A stretch of 60,983 nt of DNA from Lentisphaeria bacterium (lineage in GTDB: Bacteria; Verrucomicrobiota; Lentisphaeria; Victivallales; Victivallaceae). Of this stretch, positions 18,180 to 26,953 are shown one piece after another. Position numbers and translations under genes: made by a program. The stretch is taken from NCBI GenBank assembly GCA_900768515.1, contig CAAGDG010000067.1:1-60983 (forward strand), written 5' to 3'. The notes beneath the pieces were generated by a model, which had not been told where the DNA came from, ran no database searches, and saw nothing but the letters and a program-made list of their open reading frames with translations. Within the stretch, counting starts at the first letter, position 1, and each line of letters starts with the position of its first letter.

Positions 18180-19211
18180 ATGGAAGGGATTTTCTATCTG
18201 GTTTCACAGTCGCTGGAGGCGGACGGGGGAATTTTCCGCTGTCGGATCGACGGAGCGGGGAAGCCGGAGAAACTGGGATTCACTCCGGTTCCGCGCTGTA
18301 ATTTTCTGAGCCGTTCGATGGACCGGCGGACCGCTTACGCGACCTGTGCAGCCGGCGGCTCCGGCGGGGTGGCCGCGCTTCGGATCGGACCGGATGGCGA
18401 CCTGACGGCGCTGAACACGCTCTCCGCCGAAGGAGCAGCCACCTGTTACACCGTGGCGGCTCCGGGCGGGAAGTTCGTCTACGCCGCGAACTACTCCTCC
18501 AGCACGTTCGCCGAGTTTTCCCTCCGGGAGGATGGTTCACTCGACCGGCTGACCCGGCTGGTCGAGCATACCGGACACGGCGTCAATCCGAAGCGGCAGG
18601 AGAAGGCGCATCCGCACTTCACCAACTTCACGCCGGACGGGCACTATCTGATTGTGATCGATCTCGGCATCGATTCGATCAAATGCTATCCCTTCGACCC
18701 GGAGAGCGGAATCGATCCGGACGGGGTCCGCACCACGGTGATCAAACCTGCCGGCGTCGGCCCCCGCCACCTGGTCTTCGACCGTTCCGGGCGGATCGCC
18801 TACCTGATGAACGAACTCGACAGCAGTGTGACGGCGCTTCGTTACGACGACGGCCGGTTCGAGCAGCTTGAAACGGTGACGGCACTTCCCCGCTTCTTCG
18901 AAGGGGCGACCAAGGCGGCGGCGATCCGGCTTTCTCCGGACGAACGGTTCCTTTTCGCGTCCAACCGCGGTTTCGATTCGATCGCGGTCTTCCGGCTCGA
19001 CGGGAAGGGGGGGCTTTCTCCGCATGACCTGGTTCTCTCCGGCGGCGTTTCCCCGCGCGACATCAATTTCCTGCCCGGCGGAAAGATGTTTGCCGCCGCC
19101 AATGAGGAGACTGACAATGTGGTCTTCTACGACTACGACGCGGAGGCCGGCAAACTGACGCCGAACGGACTGGAGTTCCGGATGACTCATCCGCTGTATA
19201 TCTTCTGGTAA
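18180..19211 (+). CDS. 6-phosphogluconolactonase-family beta-propeller (YbhE type)
   Basis: A protein of 343 residues. Repeated blade motifs (GKFVYAANYSSSTFAEF, DGHYLIVIDLGIDSIKCYPFD, GPRHLVFDRSGRIAYLMNELDSSVTALRYD, DERFLFASNRGFDSIAVFRLD) give a seven-bladed lactonase propeller. Members of this family hydrolyse 6-phosphogluconolactone in the pentose phosphate pathway, but related propellers act on other lactones, so the name is tentative. There is no signal peptide. A GGAGC ribosome-binding site precedes the ATG. It converges on uvrC with an 18-base gap. Confidence 0.8.
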   Translation: MEGIFYLVSQSLEADGGIFRCRIDGAGKPEKLGFTPVPRCNFLSRSMDRRTAYATCAAGGSGGVAALRIGPDGDLTALNTLSAEGAATCYTVAAPGGKFVYAANYSSSTFAEFSLREDGSLDRLTRLVEHTGHGVNPKRQEKAHPHFTNFTPDGHYLIVIDLGIDSIKCYPFDPESGIDPDGVRTTVIKPAGVGPRHLVFDRSGRIAYLMNELDSSVTALRYDDGRFEQLETVTALPRFFEGATKAAAIRLSPDERFLFASNRGFDSIAVFRLDGKGGLSPHDLVLSGGVSPRDINFLPGGKMFAAANEETDNVVFYDYDAEAGKLTPNGLEFRMTHPLYIFW

Positions 19212-19229
19212 GTTTTCCGTCCGGCGGCG

Positions 19230-20723
19230 TTATTCCGTCCGGCGGGCGGAGGGCGCCGCCGCATTCCGGGCGAGGGCGGCGAGGAGTTTTTCCGCGAGGG
19301 TTTCCCCGAATCCGGGAATTTTTTCCGCGATCTCTTCCGGCGTGGCCCGCCGGAGGTCGCGGATCGAACCGAAGGCACGCAGCAGCTGCCGTTTGCGCAC
19401 CGCGCCGATCCCGGGAATCTCATCGAGTTGCGACTGCTCGATGAGGCGGTTTCGCAGTTCGCGGTGGTAGGTGATCGCGAAGCGGTGGGCCTCGTCGCGC
19501 AGTGCCTGGAGCATCCGCAGCGCCGGGTCGTGGCGGTCGAGCACAACCGGTTCACTGCGCCCGGGCAGAAAGATCTCCTCGTTGCGCTTGGCCAGTCCGA
19601 TCACCGGCAGCGGGGGGCATCCGATTTCGATCAGCGCGTCGATCGCGCTGGAGAGCTGCCCCTTGCCGCCGTCGACCATGACCAGGTCGGGGAGCGGCCG
19701 CTTCTCCTCCAGCAGCCGCCCGAAGTGGCGGACCAGCACCTCGTGCATCATCGCGAAATCGTCGCTCTGGTGGACGGTTCGGATCCGGAACCTCCGGTAG
19801 TTCTCCCGGTCGGGCCGCCCCCCTTTGAAGGCGACCAGACTGGCGACGGCCAGTTTGCCGAGGATGTTCGAGATGTCGAATCCGATGATCCGGTCGGGGG
19901 GCTTTGCAAGCCCGAGCGCTTTCCCGAGCGCTTCGACCGCGGCGGGGCCGGGCGCCGCTCCGGGCAGTTCGGGGCGTTCGAACGCGCGGTTGCGGCGTCC
20001 GAACACGGTTTCGAGGTTGGTCAGCACATCCCGGAGGTGGGCGGCCTTTTCAAAGTGCTGGGCGGCGGCGGCGGCGACCATTTTTTCTCTGATGAACCCG
20101 GTCACTTCGCCGATGTCGCCGCGAAGCACCGCGACCGCCTGCTCGACCCGCCGCCGGTACTCCTCCGGAGTGACCGCCCCGACGCAGGGGGCGCAGCAGT
20201 CCCGGACGATCCGTTTGAGGCAGCGTTTGCGGGTCTCCTCGGTCGGTGCGGAGTCGCGGCAGGCGCGCAGTCCGAAGTGCGCGAGCAGAAACTCCAGGGT
20301 CATTTTGAGGGCGCCGCCCTTGGGGAACGGTCCGAAATACTGGGCTCCGTCGTTCTTTTTGATCCGGGCGAGCTTCAGGGTCGGGAACGGCTCATTCCAG
20401 TCGATCTTGAGCAGGAGGTAACGCTTGTCGTCGCGCATGAGGATATTGTAGTGGGGGGCGAAGTCCTTGATCAGCCGGGATTCCAGGATCAGCGCCTCGT
20501 CTTCGGTGCGGACCACCTCGTAGGACCACTCCGCGATCGAGTTGATCAGCGAGCGGAGTTTCGCGTCGGCGCGCTCCACCCGGGAGGGCTGGAAATAGGA
20601 GCTCATCCGGCGGCGGAGATTGGCGGCCTTGCCGACATAAATCACCTTCCCGAACCGGTCCCGGTAGATGTAGACACCGGGCTTTGCCGGGATCTCCGAC
20701 GGATGAAATTCACTCTTCAGCAT
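19230..20723 (-). CDS. uvrC: Excinuclease ABC subunit C
   Basis: A protein of 497 residues, somewhat shorter than the usual 600. All parts are present: the GIY-YIG nuclease (PGVYIYRDRFGKVIYVGKA, residues 12-30), cysteines of the CxxxxC-type iron-sulfur patch (RCLKRIVRDCCAPC), the UVR helical motif (QHFEKAAHLRDVL), the RNase-H-like 5' nuclease (FDISN and DLVMVDGGKGQL) and a C-terminal helix-hairpin-helix pair (IPGIGAVRKRQLL, IPGFGETLAEKLL). It makes both incisions in nucleotide excision repair with UvrAB. ATG 20723 with AGAGG upstream is preferred over the open frame to 20774, because a promoter overlaps that stretch. Confidence 0.95.
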   Translation of the reverse strand: MLKSEFHPSEIPAKPGVYIYRDRFGKVIYVGKAANLRRRMSSYFQPSRVERADAKLRSLINSIAEWSYEVVRTEDEALILESRLIKDFAPHYNILMRDDKRYLLLKIDWNEPFPTLKLARIKKNDGAQYFGPFPKGGALKMTLEFLLAHFGLRACRDSAPTEETRKRCLKRIVRDCCAPCVGAVTPEEYRRRVEQAVAVLRGDIGEVTGFIREKMVAAAAAQHFEKAAHLRDVLTNLETVFGRRNRAFERPELPGAAPGPAAVEALGKALGLAKPPDRIIGFDISNILGKLAVASLVAFKGGRPDRENYRRFRIRTVHQSDDFAMMHEVLVRHFGRLLEEKRPLPDLVMVDGGKGQLSSAIDALIEIGCPPLPVIGLAKRNEEIFLPGRSEPVVLDRHDPALRMLQALRDEAHRFAITYHRELRNRLIEQSQLDEIPGIGAVRKRQLLRAFGSIRDLRRATPEEIAEKIPGFGETLAEKLLAALARNAAAPSARRTE

Positions 20724-20734
20724 CGCTTGCCTCT

Positions 20735-20774
20735 TTCCGGCGCATACTATACCGCCGGAATTGGCATTTTGCAA
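20735..20774 (-). promoter_or_regulatory. uvrC promoter with palindromic operator-like arms
   Basis: On the minus strand TTGCAA (20769-20774) and TATAGT (20746-20751) are separated by 17 bases. The -10 lies inside the loop of a perfect 8-base inverted repeat, TTCCGGCG (20735-20742) and CGCCGGAA (20753-20760). With no T run it does not look like a terminator of the upstream permease gene, and a repressor site is more likely. Confidence 0.55.
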
Positions 20775-20787
20775 CGGGGGACTACTA

Positions 20788-21660
20788 CTACTCCTTCACC
20801 CCGCCGCCGAGGTTGATGCCCCGGACCAGCTTCTTCTGCATGAAGATGAACATGATGATCAGCGGAATGATGCAGACCGCGGTGGATGCCATCAGCAGTT
20901 CGGTCTGGGCGCCGTACTGCCCCTGGAACGAGAGCAGTCCGATCGGCACGTTGTACAGGTGGGGCGACTTGACCATGATCAGCGGCCACATCAGGTTGCG
21001 GTAACTGCCGAGGAAGGTGAAGATCGTGAGCGTGATGATCCCGGGTTTCATCAGCGGCAGGATGATGTCCGAGAAGATCCGGAAATGGCCGGCGCCGTCG
21101 ATTTCGGCCGCTTCGTTGTAGCTCATGGGGATGCCGAGCATGAACTGCCGGAGCATGAAGGTGCCGAATGCCGAAAAGGCGGAGGGGATGATCAATCCCT
21201 TGTAGCTGTTGACCCAGTTCAGCGAGACCATGATCTGGAATTGCGGAATGGTCAGCACCAGCGCCGGAATCATCATGGTTGCGAGGTATCCGAGGAAGAT
21301 CGTGTTTCTGCCGCGCCAGCGGATCCGGCTGAAGGCGTACGCCGCAAGACAGCTGGTGGTCACCTGCAGCGCGGTGACCCAGGAGGCGACGAAGATGCTG
21401 TTGAAGATCCAGACCCAGAGGTCGAGGTCAAGGTACTTTCCGGAGAACTGATCGGGGATCATCCGGAGAATGACCAGGAAGTTCTCCGGCTGCGGCATCT
21501 TCGGATAGAAGGTGGGACTCTCGGCCTCCCCGGAGGGTTTGAACGCCGTGCAGACCATCCAGAGGAACGGTACGAACATCAGCGCCGAAAGCGTAATGGC
21601 GAGCAGGAATTTCAGAAAGAGCGCGATTCCGCGCCGGAGGTTGTTGCAGCCGTAGTTCAT
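20788..21660 (-). CDS. Carbohydrate ABC transporter permease, MalG type
   Basis: A protein of 290 residues with six hydrophobic segments. The EAA loop that docks the ATPase reads EAAEIDGAGHFRIFSDIILPLMKP (about residues 181-204). N-terminal LMFVPFLWMVCTAFK and the C-terminal VRGINLGGGVKE are typical of the MalG/LacG branch. It pairs with the permease at 21664-22791 and the binding protein at 22788-24284. No ATPase is encoded nearby, so a shared MsmX-type ATPase elsewhere is likely. Confidence 0.92.
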   Translation of the reverse strand: MNYGCNNLRRGIALFLKFLLAITLSALMFVPFLWMVCTAFKPSGEAESPTFYPKMPQPENFLVILRMIPDQFSGKYLDLDLWVWIFNSIFVASWVTALQVTTSCLAAYAFSRIRWRGRNTIFLGYLATMMIPALVLTIPQFQIMVSLNWVNSYKGLIIPSAFSAFGTFMLRQFMLGIPMSYNEAAEIDGAGHFRIFSDIILPLMKPGIITLTIFTFLGSYRNLMWPLIMVKSPHLYNVPIGLLSFQGQYGAQTELLMASTAVCIIPLIIMFIFMQKKLVRGINLGGGVKE

Positions 21661-21663
21661 CGA

Positions 21664-22791
21664 TCAGAGTGACTCCATTTGACGGTTCCCCTTGCGCCAG
21701 TAGACCAGGGTTGCGACGAAGACGACGAGGAAGAGGATCCACGACACCGCCGCGGAATAACCGAGTTTGAGTTCTTCGAACCCGGTCGAGTAGATATAGT
21801 AGCTCAGCGTGGTGGTGATGCCGGCCGGACCGCCCTGGGTCATGACCCGGGCGGTTTCAAATCCGCCCTGGAGACCGCCGATGATCGACATGATCACGAT
21901 GAAGAAGGTGGTGGGCGCGACCGAGGGAACCGTCACGTGCCGGAAACGGGCCAGCGGGCCGGCTCCGTCGATCGCGGCGGCCTCGTAGAGGTTGTCCGGA
22001 ATGTTCGCGATCGCCGCAATGTAGAGGATCATGTTGTTTCCGCCGATTCCGGACCAGATTCCCATGATGATGATCGCCTCGCGCGCGCCGAATCCGAACC
22101 CGCCGTTGTTGAAGGACTCCGGCAGCGGCAGGAATCCGAGCAGGTTGCGGGTGCTGACCAGCCAGGTCGGGAGTTCCGCGTCGATTCCGAGCACTTCGAA
22201 GAGGCTGCCGAGCCATTCGTTGGCCATGCCGGTGTGGGGATTGAAGATCTGCATCCAGAGGATGATGGTCGCCACGCCGGCCGCGAAGTTCGGGATGTAG
22301 AACATGGTCCGGAAGGTCGAGGAGCCGAAAAGCACCCCGAAAAATCCCGCTGCGTAGAAGAGTCCCAGCAGCAGCGCGGTGTCGCGCGATCCGGCCAGAA
22401 AGAGGGGGACGCAGGTCAGAAGTCCGGCGGCGACGATCACCGCCGCCAGCGCCCGCCGGAGTCCGGCGCGGCCGATCCGCATCGGATCGACCAGCATGTT
22501 GGCCAGCAGCAGACTCAGAAAGACGCTGATCGGAATGCCGAGCATGAAGTAGAACGTGTTGTAGAAGTAGAACCAGAACTTCGATGAACCGAGCAGGTCG
22601 GTGTAGTTGCGCAGCCCGACCCATTCGAGTTCGGCGCCGGGTTTGAGGTCCCAGTTGGTGAAGCTCATGAAGAGGCTCAGGCCCACCGGAAAGGCGGTGA
22701 AAGCCAGAAACCCGAGCAGATTGGGCGCGAGAAAGCAGAGCGCAGTCCGGAGGTTGCGGCGTTCGGCCGCGTGGTTGTTTGCTGTGTTCAT
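21664..22791 (-). CDS. Carbohydrate ABC transporter permease, MalF type
   Basis: A protein of 375 residues. The EAA loop is EAAAIDGAGPLARFRHVTVPSVAPT. The N-terminal FLAFTAFPVGLSLFMSFTNWD and IILWMQIFNPHTGMANEWLG are typical of the MalF/UgpA family. It is longer than the usual 300 residues because of extra hydrophobic helices between about 95 and 160 (RRALAAVIVAAGLLTCVPLFL and following). It overlaps the binding-protein gene by four bases and precedes the MalG-type gene by three, so all three are coupled. Confidence 0.9.
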   Translation of the reverse strand: MNTANNHAAERRNLRTALCFLAPNLLGFLAFTAFPVGLSLFMSFTNWDLKPGAELEWVGLRNYTDLLGSSKFWFYFYNTFYFMLGIPISVFLSLLLANMLVDPMRIGRAGLRRALAAVIVAAGLLTCVPLFLAGSRDTALLLGLFYAAGFFGVLFGSSTFRTMFYIPNFAAGVATIILWMQIFNPHTGMANEWLGSLFEVLGIDAELPTWLVSTRNLLGFLPLPESFNNGGFGFGAREAIIIMGIWSGIGGNNMILYIAAIANIPDNLYEAAAIDGAGPLARFRHVTVPSVAPTTFFIVIMSIIGGLQGGFETARVMTQGGPAGITTTLSYYIYSTGFEELKLGYSAAVSWILFLVVFVATLVYWRKGNRQMESL

Positions 22792-24284
22792 GGTTCCAGT
22801 TCCTCGTGGAGCCGGATGGGTTCGGCACCCTGTGCGAGCAGGATGTCGTAGATCTTGCGCAGTTTCCGGTCCCGTTGAATATTGGTCAGAATCTCCCGGT
22901 CGGCCTCGGCCTGGGCTTCCCGCCAGATGGTGGCGATCTCCTCCGGGGTGAGTTTGGGGTCCGCGATCATTTTGCCGTTGGCGGCGCTGGTGATCCGGCT
23001 CAGGGCGGCATTGGTCAGAAAGTGGCTGCGCCGGGGAAGCCTTCCGAGCGGGAGCGATTCGAGGGCGACCTCGTGGACGTTGTCTTCGCCGGGAAAGTCG
23101 GGGTTGCGGAAGAGTTCGATCCGGTTGTAGGCGACGTTGCCCGGTTTGCTGTCGGCGCCGCGGTTGATGGTTTCGGAGTATTCCGGCGTCGAGAGGAAGC
23201 GCAGTGCCCGGAGCGCCTCTTTGAGGTGGCGTCCCTGGGCGTTGATGCCGGAACAGCGCGCGCCGAAGGGGACGCTTCGCTCTCCGTTTTCAAAACGCGG
23301 GATCAGCGAACAGCCGAAACGGATCACCTGCGGTCCCTCGTCGGGTTTCGCGTCGGGGTGCCGTTTCAGGTACTCCGCCCGCGCCTCGCGCTGTTCCGCC
23401 TGAAAGCGGCGCAGCTGGATCAGCGAATAGCGCGACCCCCAGAAGAGCGCCACCCGTCCCTCTCCGAACCAGTTGAGGTAGCCGGTGCCGAATCCGCCGC
23501 GGCTGGCGACCCCGGCTTTCTCCACCGGGGTCGGCTCGACCTTGAAGTCGTAGTAGAGGCGGTGGAGGAAGATCGCCGCGTTGATGTACGGTTTCTCCCC
23601 GATGGTGCAGCGGGTGCCGTCGGCATTGAAGGCGTCGCCGCCGTAGTTCCAGACCAGCGGCCAGTAACCGGCGCCCGCGGCCCCGAACACTTCCGGAATC
23701 GAGCTGTCCGGGCGGGTGATGGTCAGCTGTTGCGCCAGTTCGATGTACTTCTCCCAGGTGAGGTCGCGGGGGGGGTAGGGTACGCCGAGCTTGTCGAGAA
23801 TGTTTTTGTTGTAGTAGATGAAACTGTGGTAGACGTTGGCCGGATAGGTGAACTGCCGTTCCTCAAGCTCTCCTTTCTCGTTCAACACTTCCGCCATGAC
23901 CGTCGGCCGGACCGAGGGGGCCAGCGTTTCCGGGCCGAACCCCATGGCTCTGGCCTCCTCGGTGATGTCCAGCAGAATTCCGGCGCGCTGGTAGGTCTGG
24001 ATGTTCGACTCGTTGATCGCGTCGATCATGTCGCCGCCCATCCCGGCCGAACACTGGACCACGTTCTTCATGACGCCCCAGCTGCCGGGATCGACCGTCA
24101 GGTGGAGATCGGGGTTGAGCGAATTGAACAGGTCGACCTGCTCGTAACGTTCCGGGTTGGCGTCGCTGACCCAGATCAGCGGCACCTTTCCCGGCGGGGT
24201 CTTCTCCGGCAGCACCGTGACCGCGAAGACGGTCAGCAGCGCCAGCAGGACGAAGACCGAAAGAAGGACGGCTTTGGCAGGCAT
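22788..24284 (-). CDS. Extracellular sugar-binding protein of an ABC transporter
   Basis: A protein of 498 residues. One N-terminal hydrophobic segment (about residues 4-27) is followed by a family 1 solute-binding layout: PLIWVSDANPERYEQVDLFNSLNPDLHLTVDPG, later FTYPANVYHSFIYYNKNILDKLGVPYPPRDLTWEKYIELAQQLT and the C-terminal LTPEEIATIWREAQAEADREI. No lipobox cysteine is seen, so it is secreted or stays anchored by its first helix. The gene lies 22 bases after the GH10 gene, suggesting xylo-oligosaccharide or related ligands, which is inference from context. Confidence 0.85.
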   Translation of the reverse strand: MPAKAVLLSVFVLLALLTVFAVTVLPEKTPPGKVPLIWVSDANPERYEQVDLFNSLNPDLHLTVDPGSWGVMKNVVQCSAGMGGDMIDAINESNIQTYQRAGILLDITEEARAMGFGPETLAPSVRPTVMAEVLNEKGELEERQFTYPANVYHSFIYYNKNILDKLGVPYPPRDLTWEKYIELAQQLTITRPDSSIPEVFGAAGAGYWPLVWNYGGDAFNADGTRCTIGEKPYINAAIFLHRLYYDFKVEPTPVEKAGVASRGGFGTGYLNWFGEGRVALFWGSRYSLIQLRRFQAEQREARAEYLKRHPDAKPDEGPQVIRFGCSLIPRFENGERSVPFGARCSGINAQGRHLKEALRALRFLSTPEYSETINRGADSKPGNVAYNRIELFRNPDFPGEDNVHEVALESLPLGRLPRRSHFLTNAALSRITSAANGKMIADPKLTPEEIATIWREAQAEADREILTNIQRDRKLRKIYDILLAQGAEPIRLHEELEP

Positions 24285-24306
24285 TGCGGCGTCACCCCCT
24301 CCGCGT

Positions 24307-26094
24307 TCAACGGACCGGAACCGTCAGATGGTTTTTCCCGTCCGGCGAGAGGTGGAAGGTGCCGCGCAGCGTCTTGCCGCCGACCTCGGCCTCCACGTCG
24401 TACTGTCCGTAGAATCCGCGTCCCGTGAAGCCGCCGTCGGCGCCGGTGTTGCCGTCGAGCTTGGTGTTCCAGGTGTCGAAGAGCAGCTTCTGGTAGGTTT
24501 CACCGGCCGGCTTGAGCGACCAGTCTTTCCGGAAGATCGGCGCCGCGAACTTCCAGTGGCTGCCGTTCCAGAACCCCCACATCAGGAATCCCGCCCCCTG
24601 CGGATGGGAGAAGATCACGGTCATCACGTCGCGCAGATAGTCCGCCTCGAGTTTCTCATCGAAGGTCTTGAGGTCGAATTCGGTGATTTTGAGCGGGAGT
24701 TTGAATTCGCCGAAGAGGTCGAGCGTCGCCAGCAGATCCTCCGGCGGCGTCAGCCGGCTTTCGTCGAAATGGCCCTGCAGTCCGATGCCGTCGATCGGAG
24801 CGCCTTCGGCGAGCATCTCCCGGATGGTCGTCAGATATTCGATGGTCTTGGGATTGGTTTTGACGTCGGCAATGGTTCCGAAGGTCAGGATTCCGGTATC
24901 GTTCATGTAGAGCTTGACCCCGGGAGCCGCTTCCCGCGCGGTCTTGTACCAGTCGGTCATGATCCTGCGTCCGAGGATGTCCTGGAGGTCGTGGTTGCCG
25001 ATGCTCTCATTCATCACGTCAAAATCGACCACCCGGTCCTTGAGCATGGAGGCCTCATAGTAGATATGGTCGCGGACCACCTGGGTGAGCGCGGATTTGT
25101 TCTCCTGCAGCAGCGGCAGCCAGTTCGGCAGGTTGACCCAGCCCGGCCAGATCAGCGTGTGGCCGCGGACGGTGATTCCGTTGTCGTCGAGGAAGTCCAG
25201 GCACTCCTGGAGTTTCTGGGAGTACTCCCAGCCGTTGTTCCACTTCATGGCGCCTTCGAAAACCGCCTGGTTGAAGAGCCGGGCGAACTCTTTGCGGTAT
25301 CGTTCCGTGTCCGCACCCTCCCGGTGGAACACGTAGAGGTTGATGCAGCTGCCGAAGGCGAAATCGTGACGCTTGAGCGAAACTTTGACCGGAACTCCGG
25401 AGAGCGGTTTCCCGTCCGGTCCGGTCAGCGTCAGCTGGAAATCGCCTTTGCGCAACTTCTCGATCCGTTCGGCGGCGGCTTTGCGCCAGGGGGCGTCCGC
25501 CTCCCGTCCGGGATAGGTCCGCTCCGTCAAATTCAGCTCGCTGCTGGGGATGTCGGGACCGTAATTGACCGCCCGCAATCCGGCGATTTCGACGACCTGC
25601 TTCCCGTAGCCGAGGTTGACGCCGAGCTGCGCCTCCCCGCCTTTGTAGGAGTCCTTCCGGGAGGGCCCCCAGCTCGGCATGTGCTGCCAGGCGACCCGGT
25701 AGTGCTTCCACTCCGGCGTCAGGATCACGGTGCTGAGGGCGAACTTGTTGTGCGGTTCGACGTTGCGTTCGAAGAGGCATTCGATTTTTCCGACACCGGA
25801 AACTTTGCGCGCCCAGAATTCGAGAATTCCGATGTCTCCGAGCTGAAACCCGCCGCTCGATGGTGTCCGGAGCCGGAGATCCCAGGAGTTCTTGCTCGCA
25901 CTCGGGACCGTGACCCGCAGACACTCCTTGAACGGCTGGCCGCTGACCGGAACGGTCTCCACGGTTACGGTGTCACTTTTGCTGACGTTGGCGCTCGTCA
26001 TTTCCGCGACGAGCGTTCCTTTTTCCGCCGCGGAAGCGGAGAGCGCTCCCGCCGCCAGCAGTGTTGCCAGCCATCGACTGCAGATTGTTTTCAT
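24307..26094 (-). CDS. GH10 endo-1,4-beta-xylanase with N-terminal carbohydrate-binding-like domain
   Basis: A protein of 595 residues. A signal peptide (residues 1-23, ending ASA) is followed by a beta-rich region like a carbohydrate-binding module (about 25-195), a short linker domain (215-245), and the GH10 barrel (about 245-540). The acid/base Glu363 lies in DVMNE and the nucleophile Glu472 in ITEFD. RGHTLIWPGW and FAFGSCINL are GH10-like. A short beta domain ends the protein. ATG 26094 is preferred over the open frame to 26202 because of the signal peptide and the AGAGGG site. It likely cleaves xylan or a related glycan outside the cell, feeding the transporter encoded next to it. Confidence 0.9.
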   Translation of the reverse strand: MKTICSRWLATLLAAGALSASAAEKGTLVAEMTSANVSKSDTVTVETVPVSGQPFKECLRVTVPSASKNSWDLRLRTPSSGGFQLGDIGILEFWARKVSGVGKIECLFERNVEPHNKFALSTVILTPEWKHYRVAWQHMPSWGPSRKDSYKGGEAQLGVNLGYGKQVVEIAGLRAVNYGPDIPSSELNLTERTYPGREADAPWRKAAAERIEKLRKGDFQLTLTGPDGKPLSGVPVKVSLKRHDFAFGSCINLYVFHREGADTERYRKEFARLFNQAVFEGAMKWNNGWEYSQKLQECLDFLDDNGITVRGHTLIWPGWVNLPNWLPLLQENKSALTQVVRDHIYYEASMLKDRVVDFDVMNESIGNHDLQDILGRRIMTDWYKTAREAAPGVKLYMNDTGILTFGTIADVKTNPKTIEYLTTIREMLAEGAPIDGIGLQGHFDESRLTPPEDLLATLDLFGEFKLPLKITEFDLKTFDEKLEADYLRDVMTVIFSHPQGAGFLMWGFWNGSHWKFAAPIFRKDWSLKPAGETYQKLLFDTWNTKLDGNTGADGGFTGRGFYGQYDVEAEVGGKTLRGTFHLSPDGKNHLTVPVR

Positions 26095-26153
26095 ATTTTC
26101 CCTCTTTTTGGTTGAATATGGGTGATTTTCAGACAGCATTGTTTTTTTGACTT

Positions 26154-26912
26154 TTACTGCTTCCCGGCCCAGAGGTTCCAGTACTGGTCGTAGATCTCGC
26201 AATTACCGGGATCGGAGGGCCGCGACGGAGTGCTGGAATCCCAGATCTGTTCGCTGCGGAGATTGGAGGCCGCATGGCCGTCGTAGAAGGCCGCGTTCAA
26301 CGCCTTGTTGTGGCGGTAGGCCGGGGTGGCGTTGCTGGCTCCCTCGGACTGTTTCTTTTCTCCATAGATGGCGTAATATTTGTTGTAGGAGGCTTTTTCA
26401 TATTCCGTCTGCCAGTCGGTGGCGTCCATGAGCAGGAGCTTGGTCGAGACGTTTCCGAGGGAGGAAATTTTGACCGCCCGGTAGGCGGGGTCTTTCCAGC
26501 TGGCACCGTATTCATTGTTCCTTCCCCAGGAGTACTGGACGCAGGCAAAACCGCCTTCGCGGCTGGAATTGGTCTCATTAAAGGCCACTTCCGCCCCGGG
26601 ACAGAGAAAGCTGCTTGACCAGTAGGAAAGAGAGTTGGGATTGTAGCCGACGCCGGCGGTCTGAAGGTAGGATTCGTTTTTATACCATTCCAGCGTCCAG
26701 GTGTCGGCGCGGACGGTCAGCAGTCCCCAGTCGTCGTTGTCCCCGCTGTACATCTGTTCCGCGCTTGCGAGCTGTTTGAGACTTCCGACACATTTGATGC
26801 TCTGCGCTTTCGCCCGCGCCTGGTTCAATGCCGGCAGCAGCATGGAAGCCAGAATGGCGATGATTGCGATGACAACCAGCAGTTCGATCAGAGTGAAATA
26901 ACGGTGTTTCAT
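26154..26912 (-). CDS. Pseudopilin-like protein with prepilin cleavage motif and H-X9-DG motif
   Basis: A protein of 252 residues. It opens MKHRYFTLIELLVVIAIIAILASMLLPALNQAR, a class III prepilin leader with cleavage before Phe and the invariant Glu5. Near the C-terminus HNKALNAAFYDGH gives the H-X9-DG motif common in the many pseudopilins of Lentisphaerota and Planctomycetota. Several cysteines are present. AAGGAGG precedes the ATG. The gene lies between the LacI regulator (41-base gap) and the xylanase (59-base gap) on the same strand, so it is probably co-expressed with sugar uptake. A surface-exposed or T2SS-linked role is inferred. Confidence 0.85.
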   Translation of the reverse strand: MKHRYFTLIELLVVIAIIAILASMLLPALNQARAKAQSIKCVGSLKQLASAEQMYSGDNDDWGLLTVRADTWTLEWYKNESYLQTAGVGYNPNSLSYWSSSFLCPGAEVAFNETNSSREGGFACVQYSWGRNNEYGASWKDPAYRAVKISSLGNVSTKLLLMDATDWQTEYEKASYNKYYAIYGEKKQSEGASNATPAYRHNKALNAAFYDGHAASNLRSEQIWDSSTPSRPSDPGNCEIYDQYWNLWAGKQ

Positions 26913-26953
26913 GTACGACCTCCTTGATGGATGTAGCTCTTTTCACACGGGAT

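Noticed and set aside
22779..26115. Long plus-strand open frames (549 and 652 codons) across the binding protein and xylanase genes
   Set aside because: They lie antisense to clear genes with signal peptides and catalytic motifs, and their translations show only codon-bias patterns.
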